This document shows, piece by piece, positions 56,101-64,000 of a stretch of DNA of 64,000 nt. Origin of the DNA: Xenopus tropicalis (taxonomy: Eukaryota > Chordata > Amphibia > Anura > Pipidae). The position numbers and the translations under genes were made by a program. The stretch covers positions 77,931,404 to 77,995,403 of the forward strand of contig NC_030678.2 in the NCBI RefSeq assembly GCF_000004195.4, read 5' to 3'. The notes beneath the pieces are model-generated. The model was given only the letters and a program-made list of their open reading frames with translations, did no database searches and was not told where the DNA came from. Position 1 is the first letter of the stretch. Each line of letters starts with the position of its first letter.

Positions 56101-59100
56101 TCAATTTAAAGTCATCATTTTTTTTTTTCCAAGGAGCACAGTCATCTCTGTTGAGGCTGCTTCACTCCCACCCCACCCCCCCTGGATTGCTACCATGGGA
56201 ACAGACATGTACCAAGGAGTTTCTGCAAGGGGAAAACTGAACACAGCACTGGCTGGGGGGGCAAGCAGATATTATAAACAAATTATTTTAATTATTGATA
56301 TGATTCAATTTAGGCTTGTGCCACACCTGGCCTGGAGTCATTACAGGTAAACTGGTTTAATAAAAATATTCTGTAATGCACTTTAAGTGACCTGAGCAGT
56401 TAGAAATCAGCATTAAAGGAAGGAGACAATATTGTACTGCACATCTCCCCCAAATCAAAAAATGTCCACATTTTGGGGAGATAATAAGGGTCATTATATC
56501 CGCAAAATGCCCCATAGTGCTCATTTAAGAAGCACATGCCGCCCCCACCCCCTACTTGCTGTGATCTGCACTAAGTGCCGGATGCCATGCGCATCATTCA
56601 GGGGGATACCTTCACCATGCCCACCCTTCACTAATACAGCACTGACTAATGCAATAAGTGAAGGATGCCTGCAGCTATTGGCACATACCCAAACACAGCA
56701 TCCAAAAAAAAAATGGCCAATTATGCCCTTATTTTGCACACTACAGGCTATGCCTGGGTTTGCAAATGAGCCCCAATAACTTTCCCTTACACCTCACTGG
56801 CAGACACACTTTTAGGCAAGTCTAAGATCATCTGGGAGGCAAGGAGCCCAATAAAATTCCTACTGATTCTCCCTTTGTCTTAGGCCTGTTTAGGAAGACA
56901 GACCATTTATGTAAGCAGTATATACAGCAGACAACAAATATTGCACAGGGCTCAGTTTTGACTGATATTGCATCTTCTGTAACTCATGCCTGGTTGAAAA
57001 GTGGCACATGGATTTGTTTTATTTTTAAAAAGCAGCAGATTGCAAAGAAGAAAAACCAATGCATTTTACCATGTTTATAATCAAATAAATTAGGTTGAGG
57101 AGACTGCCTCATACAGACAAAAGCAAACAAAAGGAATTCTGGGAGTGAATTCAAACAAATAAATTAGGTTGAGGAGACTGCCTCATACAGACAGCTGTAG
57201 CCTATAGGATAAACCCATGTAAATGGGATTTTTTTTAAAGAGTTTGGAATTCACTCCCAGAATTCCTTTTGTTTGCTTTAGTCTGTATGAGGCAGTCTCC
57301 TCAACCTAATTTATTTGTTTGAATTCACTCCCAGAATTCCTTTTGTTTACCATGTTTATAATGAAACACTTATTCCTAGCAAGCATTGGTAAATTGCAAG
57401 CAAATTGGTTCATGCTAAAGAACAGGCAGCATGTAGCTAGAATATGGGTGCAGATGATATGCCCTCCAATTGGTTGCGATGCTTATGGTGCACCAATCAA
57501 AAAGAGCCCATTATTTACTAGATGGTTAAGTCATGTGCTCCCTTAAACTGGCATATGCTGCAACTTATGTCTAATGTACCCAAGAAGGGGCACCCAACAA
57601 ACTGGAACATTTCTAATAAAAACAAACACAAGTATGTCTGTTGAGTTGATTCTGCATGTATGTCTGTTGAGTTATAACACACCTAATCAACATAAATGAG
57701 ACCCCATGTGTGTTTTCTAGAATATCCTAACAGATATTCGCTGTGCAAAATTTAGGATGGACATTGCATGGCTGGCCATACACAGAGATAGCCAAATGCA
57801 ACTGTTGAGTTTGTTCAGACCACTGACCCAAACAATGAAATCTCACAGTAAGTGGACCATACCTCTTTCCCATCTGTCAAGGCGCCATGTACCCACTAAC
57901 AACGTGTACTGCCAGAATTAAGGGATACTGGTCATGATTTTATGGTATACTTAAAAATTTCTCAATTACACTGTTTAAATAGCAAAAATTCACTCTACCA
58001 TTTAAAATGTTATTCTTGAACCAACAAATGTATTTATTTAGTTGTAATATTGGTGTGTAGGCAGCTATTTCGGTGCATTGTGCCCGAGTCTGAGCTTTCA
58101 GAAGGAGCCAGCGCTACACATTAGAACTGATTTCAGGTAACCTATTGTTTCTCCTACTCCCATGTAACTGGAGGAGTTCCAGTTTTGCAAGTAGTAGTCA
58201 GGACGGCAACTTGAGTTTGTATAAGGACAGTGCAGGTTCTCCAATGGCCACTTCTTACCAGATATTGCATACTTCTTTTTAGTTTCTATAATGCCCTAAA
58301 GAGTGTGCAATAAAGGCGGTGCTGTTCCAGATTGTTTGCAACTGGAGGAGTCCCAAGCCAGACTTGGACTTCTCACTATTGAGTGTTATTCTGATGGGAG
58401 CTGTTTTTGCTACCTTCCCATTGTTCTGCTGATCAGCTGCTGGGAGGGAAGTGATATCACTTCAACTTGCAGCTCAGCAATAAAGTGTGACTAAAGTTTA
58501 TCAGAGCACAGGTCACATGGCCGTAGCACCCTGGGAAATAAAGAATATGGCTAGCCCTATGTGAAATTTCCAACCATAGATACGTCCTAATTAAAACAAT
58601 AGGCAAAACATATGTTTAGCACAACGCCAATTTATTAATACAAAGGTAGATTGGGTTGTAAAGGGACACACATTTACAAATCACTAACAAAAGGGATCCT
58701 GATCATACTCACTTTCCTTTCTCATTCCATTCCAAGCAGTTTACACATCCGGTGTGGCCCTAAGCAAAAGAAATCAATTATTCCATAAAAATTAAAGCAC
58801 TAAAACAAACATTTGTAAATGTTTTAACGTCAATAATGAGAATAAGCATAACAAATGTTCTTAAAAGAGACATATTGGATAAATAAAAAAACCCTAATTT
58901 TGTAGGCATTATGAATAATATACGGTGCTGGTTTCACTTTGAGCTAAAAATTAATCCTATCTGTAAAAATGGTCCCTTTATTGCAGCTCCCTATAGATCC
59001 TATCGGTTCTCTGTCCCTGTTTCAAATGAAGGGTGGGCGTGTTCTTACAGTCCCTGCCAGAAGCACAGCAGAAGGGGGATAAGCCAATCACAGCCTAGCA

Positions 59101-61337
59101 CTCACACAAGCAAAGACAGGATTCAGTTCCCTAACAAGTCAGCCTAGCTACTGGTTGGTTCCTATCCTACAGTGCAGTGTACTGAGAGCAGCCAGCCCTG
59201 CACATCCAGAGAATTCAGCCAGCAGGAAGTGGAACAGATGGGCGGGACTAGTGGGGTTTTGGTGGAATTTCTCAATAAATCAGTCCGAAACACAACTTTT
59301 TAAGCACAATCCTTCTATATTTAGAGGAGTATAATTCACTACACTACAACCTTATGTTATGTTATGTCTCCTTTAAAAATCTTCTTTCAATACTGGCCTT
59401 TAAACTCAATTTTTTGTTTTTTAAATATTTGGTTTTAATTATTTGAGGCGAAGACAATAAAGATACACATTTTACCAATTCCTACACTCCTTAACTATAA
59501 ATCATCAGAAAATATTCTAGTATGTGATATATTGTATTGTTGTAGGCTGGCACTGAGGACTAAATAGTACAGCAACAATATCATATCCACACAGCAACAC
59601 ACAAAGGGGTAAGAGTAACAACCTTTATCTGTCAATCTTACAATTCCAAGGGTCTCATACTGAATCAAAGTTGTCAATGTCATTTTTCTTTCAACAGAGT
59701 AAAGCAAACAGTTTTTTTTCTTTTGCTTTACATGTACACTTCTTCAATGTGAGCAAAGACAGCAAATGCTTTGGAACTATCCTTCTCCCCAAGGCAGGTA
59801 GCTCTCATGGCTATACTGTCAGAGAACAGCCCACTCAGTCCTTGCTGAGGTGAGTCAGGCGGTTGCCAATGATAAACTACCATTTAGGATGCCATTTAGA
59901 TATTTGCAACACTATTATCGATGCATCAATAAACAACTTTAAATGGAAACTTAAAATTCATACAAGGAGCTTAAAGGGGTAAGTCAGCTTTACATTAACT
60001 TAGCATTACTTAACATTAAAGATGTCATAGACAATGATATGCTGAGACAATTTTGAGCTGGTAATTTTTGATGGTACAGCGCATTTGAATTATTTAACCG
60101 TTTCTTCAGCAGCTCTTGAGTTTGGAATTTCAGCAGCTATCTGGTTGCTTATGTCATTTACTCTAGCAACCAGGCAGCAGTTTCAATGAAAGTGTGGAAG
60201 ATGAATGTGATGAAGATGGCGTAATAACAATAACAATCAAATTATAGTTGCAGAGTATAGTATAGTTACAATCAAAAATAGTTTTTTGGTATCAGGGGTT
60301 AGCAGCTCTCGAGAGCTGCCTTTGAAAGCAGGAAAAAGGCAGAAGAGGAAGGCAAATAATTGTAGAACTATAAAAAATGGAGACCAAATGAAAAGTTGTT
60401 AAAGGGGGGGGGGGGTTCACCTTTAAGTTAACTTTTACTATGTTGCAAAATGGCCAGTTCTATGCACTATAACTTTTCAACTGGTCTTCATTATTTTTTT
60501 TTTTTTTTTTATAGTTTTTGAATTATTTGCCGTCTTCTTCTAACTATTTGCAGCTTTCAAATGGGGGTCACTGACCCCCAGTAGTCAAAAAACTATTTCT
60601 CTGTGAAACAAGTATTGTTACTTATTTTTCTATTAAAGTCCTCTCCTATTAATATACCAGACTCTCATTCAAATCATTCCCTGGTTGCTAAGGTAATTTG
60701 GATCCTAGCAACCTGATAGCTGCTGAAACTCCAAACTGGAGAGCTGCTGAACAAGAACAGAAATAATTAAAGAACTACAACTAATAAAAAATAAAGACCA
60801 ATTGCAAATTGCCTCAAAATATTACCCTTTACATCATACTAAAGTTAAGTCATAGGTTAACAACCCCTTTAAGAATAGGACATCCATCATTGAGAAAGTC
60901 ATTTTATGTCTGTAAACTTTGAGCGTCTGGAAATGTTGCTTGAAATTTGTGCTTCTATATGTGAATTAAGATAAAAATGATATATTTACATGCAGTCTTT
61001 ATTCTATTACTTGTGACTACTGTTACTGTCTCAAAATCTTGTCTCAAATCTCTAGCAATTTGGAATGCCTTGTGGCACACAAAAGTAAATACTGGAAATA
61101 GAGCAGGAAGGGCCACAGGCACAACCTGCTCACGTGTTATAAGCCTACTGATTTAAATGTTCTGTACCAAAGACCGAATAAAAAAAAACCTAATGTGCAA
61201 TTAGTCTTACAAAGTGACTGATCTTAAAGTTATGTACCTCTAAATTGACTTACTTGTAGTTCTGCCTCCAAGCCCAAGCGTCGAATAAAGGGGTCAGTTA
61301 CATGGTGTTGTCTCTGAAAACTCAATGCTCTTTTATC
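46902..61337 (-). CDS. WDTC1: WD and tetratricopeptide repeats protein 1 (DCAF9), lacks first coding exon
   Basis: Substrate receptor of the CUL4-DDB1 ubiquitin ligase and a negative regulator of fat storage (orthologue of fly adipose). Fourteen exons 5' to 3': 61254-61337, 58713-58759, 55815-55926, 55433-55620, 54738-54920, 54537-54628, 54111-54226, 53798-53873, 53636-53714, 50660-50833, 50324-50559, 47556-47721, 47266-47458, 46902-47111. All junctions are GT-AG, phases agree throughout, and the 1956 nt give 651 residues plus TAA. Order of parts: N-terminal WD40 repeats (GHTGCVNCLEWNEKG, LLASGSDDQHM, ITGAADAKVHVHD, WSAGEDGLIRQYDLRE, VGASGPFVRLYDIR; the YDxR motifs are DDB1-binding type), a linker, TPRs (KVKQKANDAFARQQW to LARCLFEL), then C-terminal WD40 repeats and the tail DPLEVMLMNMGYRITGL...GQVQCRPS. 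Human WDTC1 is about 677 residues; the missing start, roughly 16-18 residues, should lie beyond the right edge. Confidence 0.97.
47266..47458 (-). CDS. WDTC1: WDTC1 exon, C-terminal WD repeats
   Basis: 193 nt: NGQYIVSGSDDGSFFIWEKD, TQALIRVLQGDESIVNCLQP, HPTYCFLATSGIDPVVRLWS, PRPE; donor GTAAGC. Confidence 0.96.
47556..47721 (-). CDS. WDTC1: WDTC1 exon, acidic/basic linker and Cys/His stretch
   Basis: 166 nt: EDKKGGSVRLRSGGRKDSLS, EDELLLRERSLDYKHRYCGH, CNTTTDIKEASFMG; donor GTGACT. RKDSLSEDE looks phosphorylatable. Confidence 0.95.
47722..48899. other. WDTC1 intron, no distinct element
   Basis: AT-rich intron sequence between exons 50324-50559 and 47556-47721. No extra exon is needed by the reading frame and I recognise no complete repeat. 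Confidence 0.4.
48900..49440 (-). pseudogene. Tx1/L1-type LINE ORF2 C-terminal fragment
   Basis: The minus strand from 49439 reads RWKRHIPQPTNQTYFEKW, LQYIKSWNMEIGKTLEDSDW and KVLFQWYLTPKKLAHIYPNT, then, after a frame break, CSTPGTMAHIWWTCPQA. This is the W(Y)LTP..L..IYP and C...GT..H..W.CP pattern at the end of L1/Tx1 ORF2. It lies in a WDTC1 intron, same strand as the gene. Confidence 0.7.
49441..49587. repeat. Two tandem copies of an about 78-bp unit
   Basis: GGAAGGGCAAAACCGGTCTG at 49446 and AGAAGGGCGAAACCGGTCTG at 49524 both continue into TAGTTGGGA.TCTGATCAG.TATTATCCTGGCT. It joins the LINE fragment on one side and the next MITE on the other. Confidence 0.7.
49588..50111. mobile_element. 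TTAAAGTGGACCTGTCACC MITE
   Basis: TTAAAGTGGACCTGTCACC on the left and the inverted GGTGACAGGTCCGCTTTAA on the right, one mismatch. The interior has a palindrome GCCTCTATGCCTTAGGCATAGAGG (split here: GCCTCTATGCC with GGCATAGAGG). WDTC1 intron. Confidence 0.85.
50324..50559 (-). CDS. WDTC1: WDTC1 exon, TPR 2-3
   Basis: 236 nt: DGDHYDALRDCLQALALNPA, HLKAHFRLARCLFELHYVSE, ALECLEEFKVKFPDQARSSA, CDALDRDIRVALFSKNDS; donor GTAAGT. Confidence 0.95.
50660..50833 (-). CDS. WDTC1: WDTC1 exon, TPR 1-2
   Basis: 174 nt: AAADLPPHLEKVKQKANDAF, ARQQWSQAIELYSEAVQRAP, GSAMLYGNRAAAYMKRK; donor GTAAGG. Classical TPR residues (YSEA, YGNRAAAY). Confidence 0.95.
51058..52465 (-). pseudogene. CR1 LINE fragment with RT core deleted
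   Basis: The minus strand reads ITWERLFTGLNAEGKWNIFN and QYIPLVSKERHRKAKPLWLD, closely matching 18340-18495 of the first CR1 copy. A short ISTDAWV.RKFKRGLK region follows, then directly SCLKKAIDSRDENIILPLYR and SHFEYAVQFWAPV. About 0.9 kb of RT between these is missing, joined near 51945. The 3' end carries the CR1 hairpin (51075-51111). A MITE (51268-51552) lies inside its 3' part. WDTC1 intron. Confidence 0.75.
51268..51552. mobile_element. 285-bp MITE nested in the CR1 fragment
   Basis: AAAGACACATGGAGCTACTA at the left and, inverted, AAAGACACACAGAGCTACTA at the right; the inverted repeats extend about 33 bp. The interior has the direct repeat CTACTAAATGCCAGAAAATA (twice). Confidence 0.75.
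52466..53635. other. WDTC1 intron, no distinct element
   Basis: Purine-rich sequence (52720-53460) with no coding exon and no inverted termini recognised. Open frames are short and featureless. Confidence 0.35.
53636..53714 (-). CDS. WDTC1: WDTC1 linker exon
   Basis: 79 nt: completes Glu, then VQNGKTTNGIHLYSNGFCVA and DSRNL; donor GTGAGA. Found because the phases of the exons on either side do not match without it. Variable Asn/Gly-rich linker between propeller and TPRs. Confidence 0.88.
53798..53873 (-). CDS. WDTC1: WDTC1 exon
   Basis: 76 nt: VYLFDLTFKQRPCTFLLPKS then LHTSG; donor GTAAGG. End of the N-terminal propeller. Confidence 0.93.
54111..54226 (-). CDS. WDTC1: WDTC1 exon
   Basis: 116 nt: HLPVKLPDYNNRLRVLVATY then VTFSPDGTELLVNMGGEQ; donor GTCCGT, again weak. 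Part of the WD propeller. Confidence 0.95.
54537..54628 (-). CDS. WDTC1: WDTC1 exon
   Basis: 92 nt: KNLQQTQSGIHTFCSRQKPI then PEGAAQYYVA; donor GTGGGA, a less usual donor. Confidence 0.93.
54738..54920 (-). CDS. WDTC1: WDTC1 exon, WD repeats 3-4 with YDLR and YDIR
   Basis: 183 nt: QYDLRESGTHSEVLIDLTEY, CGQLVEAKCVSISPQDNNCL, AVGASGPFVRLYDIRMIHSH; donor GTGAGT. Carries both DDB1-type DxR motifs. Confidence 0.95.
55433..55620 (-). CDS. WDTC1: WDTC1 exon, WD repeats 2-3
   Basis: 188 nt: FLPHSGDRILITGAADAKVH, VHDITSRETLHVFSEHTNRV, KRIATAPLWPNTFWSAGEDG, LI; donor GTAACT. Confidence 0.95.
55815..55926 (-). CDS. WDTC1: WDTC1 exon, WD repeats 1-2
   Basis: 112 nt: completes Asn, then LLASGSDDQHMMLWDPFHHK and KLLSMHTGHTANIFSVK; donor GTTAGT. 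Contains a typical SGSDD..LWD end of repeat and the next GH. Confidence 0.95.
55927..57064. other. WDTC1 intron, first part
   Basis: No exon. An open frame at 56432-56779 (+) lacks any recognised domain and overlaps another on the opposite strand. Short T and A runs only. Confidence 0.35.
57065..57362. repeat. A-B-A / B'-A'-B' inverted repeat flanked by 17-bp direct repeat
   Basis: A is CAAATAAATTAGGTTGAGGA and on to CATACAGACA (57082, again about 57156). B is AAGCAAACAAAAGGAATTCT and on to GTGAATTC (57121). The inverse order B'-A'-B' occupies 57247-57350. TTTACCATGTTTATAAT flanks it exactly at 57065-57081 and 57346-57362. The spacer has TAAACCCATGTAAATGGG, also found near 50140. WDTC1 intron. 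Confidence 0.8.
57363..57924. other. WDTC1 intron, no distinct element
   Basis: A short direct repeat TATGTCTGTTGAGTT occurs at about 57633 and 57660. Nothing else stands out. Confidence 0.35.
57925..58630. repeat. Repeat R, uninterrupted copy (empty site for the hAT element)
   Basis: Continuous through TTCACTCTACCATTTAAAATG, the point where the copy around 39966-42130 is split. Continues with GTGTAGGCAGCTATTTCGGT, GAGCTTTCAGAAGGAGCCAG, ATGTAACTGGAGGAGTTCC and CACATGGCCGTAGCACCCTG. Confidence 0.75.
58713..58759 (-). CDS. WDTC1: WDTC1 exon, start of WD repeat 1
   Basis: 47 nt: GHTGCVNCLEWNEKG plus two bases; donor GTGAGT. Confidence 0.93.
58861..59376. mobile_element. TTAA-bounded MITE
   Basis: TTAAAAGAGACATATTGG on the left and the inverted TTATGTCTCCTTTAA on the right. 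The interior has GCCAATCACAGCC and CAGCCAGCAGGAAGTGG. WDTC1 intron between the first two exons seen. Confidence 0.65.
59971..60872. repeat. Two GGTTCACC-type MITE copies head to head
   Basis: The first copy starts TTAAAGGGGTAAGTCAGC. The second starts after a G-run, GGGGTTCACCTTTAAGTTAA, and ends GGTTAACAACCCCTTTAAG. Their interiors (GCAGCTATCTGGTTGCT and the inverted GATAGCTGCTGAAACTCC) run in opposite directions, so the pair can fold on itself. Relatives at 33338 and 818. WDTC1 intron. Confidence 0.6.
61254..61337 (-). CDS. WDTC1: WDTC1 exon (first in window)
   Basis: 84 nt, phase 0: DKRALSFQRQHHVTDPFIRR then LGLEAELQ; acceptor TAG, donor GTAAGT. Precedes the first WD repeat. Confidence 0.93.
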
Positions 61338-63284
61338 CTAGTGAAAGAAAAGACTTATTGCTTGTAAAATAACTAAAACAAATTAAAAAGATGTCTTTCT
61401 TTCAATTTGCTAGATAAGCAGAAATCGGGTGCCTTTGCATAGATTTCCTCATTTCCTCAATATTGGTTTACTAGAGGAGAAAGGAAAAGGAAGTAAGAAG
61501 GGAAGGAGACCTGTGGATGAAGGAGAAGAATAACTAAGCAGAAGTAAAGAAGGAAAGGGAAAGACCAAAACAGTAAGTAGAAGATAAATTAAGAAGTGAG
61601 ATAAAACATCACAGAATGACAACTTCAAAAAAAGGATGGAAATATGTGGAAAACAGTGGAGAAAAGAAAGGAAAAGGGTAAAGAAAAAAAACTATTAACA
61701 TCCCTATTGCAAATGGACAGGATGACAATGCAGTTTTTTATTTTTGCAGGAAAATGGTCAATAGCAGCAGCAGCAAAACAGTATATCTCCCTATTAGTAG
61801 CACTGGCATGAAGGGCCTCTAAAATACTGGATAGGTGTCAACCCAAGAGTATGGCGCTTTTGGGGCACCATTCTATGAATACTGTATCTTCAGTTGCCAG
61901 TAAATGGTTCGGTTCACAGTTTGTACTCAGTTGTAGTTGTGTCTGTAAATAATGTGAAAATGATAGTGGTTTTGCTGTTCAGGAAGACCATATTTTAAGG
62001 CAGAGGCGGTAGAAGGGCACAAACTCTAAATTGAGTGTTAGTTGACAGCAAATTATTTCTACAAAAGATTTTCATTACAAACTGTCTCCAATAAGGTGAA
62101 TTTTGACTTAAAATAGACTCTGCAAAGAAGACGTAACAAATACAGAATGAAGGACAGTCAATTCACCTACACATGACATGATAGCTACACAGCAGTGAGG
62201 GAAGGGGGGTGGGGCAGACAGAAAAGGGTGTGCACAGACCAGGTAAGTATAGGATGCTACGGCAAAAACCTGGACATTTTAAAATACCGAAAAAGGAACA
62301 AAAGAGTTCCCACCAATAGATCTCCCAAAACATATCTGTCTTGCAGGGTGCCATATCTTGGGGTCCTTACAACTTAAAAGTCAGGGCCCCTACTACCAGC
62401 ACAGGGGGCTAAAAAATTTGCCTCGCCTACCTGGGAGCAAGCCTCTGCCATTCAAGAACGTAAGTTGCTGTCCAGGCCTACCTGGGCATAAAAACTTCTG
62501 GGCCAATTACTGCAGTCACAGGGGCCTCAACCAAGTGACCCTGATTGCAGGATATTAAGGTCAATTAGAAATGTATATGACATGTTCAGTATACTGTATT
62601 ATGGTGTAACAGCTATGCAGTAATGCAACAGCACTAATTTAGCAAAAGAACTCTGCAGCTGGCACAAAAATCCCACAGAAATATCAATTAATCGACAGAT
62701 GAAAAGAATGCCTAAAGTAGATGTCCACCTAACAAAAAAAAATCTTACATAATAAAACAAGATATAACTTTAAGACACTTTCCAATATATATTAATAAAA
62801 ATGTTTTTTTTTTTTTTTTTAAATAAGTCAAAGCAATTTCTGTCTACCCTTTGCCTTCTTAGTTTCATAGACTACAAATCAATGTATAAAAAAATACATT
62901 CTCTATTTACAGAATAAGGCCAAGGTCATGATAAACGCTAGCTCTATTATCTTTGCCTGTGCTTTGTAGGCAGGCAAAAAGAAGTGGATCTGCTCTCACA
63001 TGCAGCTACGTGTAGTTGCACTTACACAGCTTCAGAGTGTAGCTACATGGACTGAAGATAGGAAGATAATCCTGAGAAACATGAAAGCAGACACTTAGGC
63101 CAAATCTCTGCCTGTCAGTGCAGCTATGGATGAGAGTGGTTCACCTTTTTCCAACTGCCTCCCAAATGCAGGCGAAGAGAAGCAATGCCAATGCTCAGTG
63201 TTAATTTGGCATTTGCACTGTGGGAATTGGATTAGCTGACAGAAACAGCTACCAAATTATATTAGTAAATAACTTATGTTAAAA
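61338..63284. other. WDTC1 intron, 5' side
   Basis: No start exon of WDTC1 found here. Purine-rich stretch 61460-61700 and a T-run at 62805-62820. No complete mobile element recognised. Confidence 0.35.
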
Positions 63285-63285
63285 A

Positions 63286-64000
63286 TGTTAACGTTAATGT
63301 ATACTGGAAAGGTGCATGTAATTACATATTCTTTTAATGTGCAAAAAACAATTAATGAATGGACATCTGTAGCACGGTGGATTTTATTTTGATTTTATAA
63401 TGATTTACATTATATATCTGCTTTGACATATGAATCAAATCTTAGGTTTGAGTCAAGTAAAACCAGCAGATTTTGGGACATCTATTGTCCAGTGTTCAAG
63501 GTACAATGTCTTTGTTCTATGTATATTGCTGGGTAAACAGTAAACACAGGTATTGTTACCCAGCAAATATCCTTGGAATAAACAAACAGACAGCATATAG
63601 ACAATACACTTTATGTACAACTTATTTGAGAAACAAATAAGGCTTTCTACAAAGTTAGTAAACTGTCTAGTTAATAGGTTTTGTTCATGACAAAAGTTTG
63701 TACACAAGTTAGCACTTGGTGTTGGGGGTTTTGCTAAGAACTCTAGTATAAAAGGGAGCCTCCACCATGTGTCAGTAGCTTCGCCTAGGACTCCTGAACG
63801 AGTGCCGGGACAATTGGATCATCGATTGGTTATCGGGAACCTGAAGGTCTTGCGCCAAAGGTTGTGGGGCTCCCCGATTTGTGCTGAATTGATGCAGAAC
63901 TGGCTATACTTGTAACTATAATCATACAAAGTTAAGTAAATCTATTTAATTCTATTATTACTTGTGTGTGTGTGTGTGTAAGTTATTGCTCGCTAACAGT
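63286..64000 (+). mobile_element. Candidate LTR at the right edge
   Basis: TAGTATAAAAGGGAGCC at 63746 looks like a core promoter. It is followed by GC-richer sequence, then an AT-rich part, a (GT)n run (63964-63979) and CGCTAACAGT at the very end. TGTTAACG (63286) and GCTAACA (63992-63998) could be the LTR termini. The internal region would lie outside the window. It could also be an unrelated promoter. Left boundary uncertain. Confidence 0.35.

Noticed and set aside
56432..56779. 115-residue plus-strand frame in a WDTC1 intron
   Set aside because: No domain, overlaps an opposite-strand frame, no promoter or splice context.

Overview
This is vertebrate genomic DNA, most likely from a frog of the genus Xenopus. 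The repeats point there: TTAA-bounded MITEs that start TTAAAGG, the TA-bounded CAGGTATGG MITE, several hAT MITEs, CR1, DIRS and Tx1/L1-type fragments. I cannot tell the species. About 4% of the window is protein-coding. The rest is intron and intergenic sequence packed with transposable elements.

Three genes can be built exon by exon, all on the minus strand. From left to right they are SYTL1 (two internal exons at 1-321, running off the left edge), TMEM222 (complete, six exons, 28233-36609) and WDTC1 (14 exons including the stop codon, 46902-61337, with the start codon beyond the right edge). As I recall the human map, SYTL1, TMEM222 and WDTC1 lie in the same order and relative orientation on chromosome 1p36.11. 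Every exon junction I placed has GT-AG boundaries and matching codon phase. The three proteins do not form one pathway: WDTC1 is a CUL4-DDB1 substrate receptor, TMEM222 a small membrane protein of the DUF778/RTE1 family, and SYTL1 a Rab27 effector.

Layout. 1-28 kb: the 3'-ward part of SYTL1, then a gene-poor stretch with hAT MITEs, a heptad-encoding minisatellite, a DIRS relic (15.7-16.7 kb), a CR1 LINE (17.5-20.5 kb), nested MITEs (21.7-22.2 kb) and a dead LINE with a MDD-type reverse transcriptase (23.1-24.5 kb). 28-37 kb: TMEM222 with MITE-filled introns. 37-46 kb: a dense nest of non-autonomous hAT-like elements that carry minisatellites and long hairpins, a Tx1/L1 tail and a second TTAA MITE. 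47-61 kb: WDTC1 with LINE and MITE insertions in its introns. 63.3-64 kb: a candidate LTR at the right edge.

The strongest structural observations are: a hAT-like element (39966-42130) with a perfect 8-bp target duplication, another hAT-like element nested inside it, and an uninterrupted relative of its target elsewhere in the window; two 342-bp copies of a multi-hairpin element about 97% identical; two copies of a minisatellite-plus-hairpin element; and an A-B-A/B'-A'-B' repeat in a WDTC1 intron flanked by a 17-bp direct repeat. I found no evidence for a new protein-coding system.
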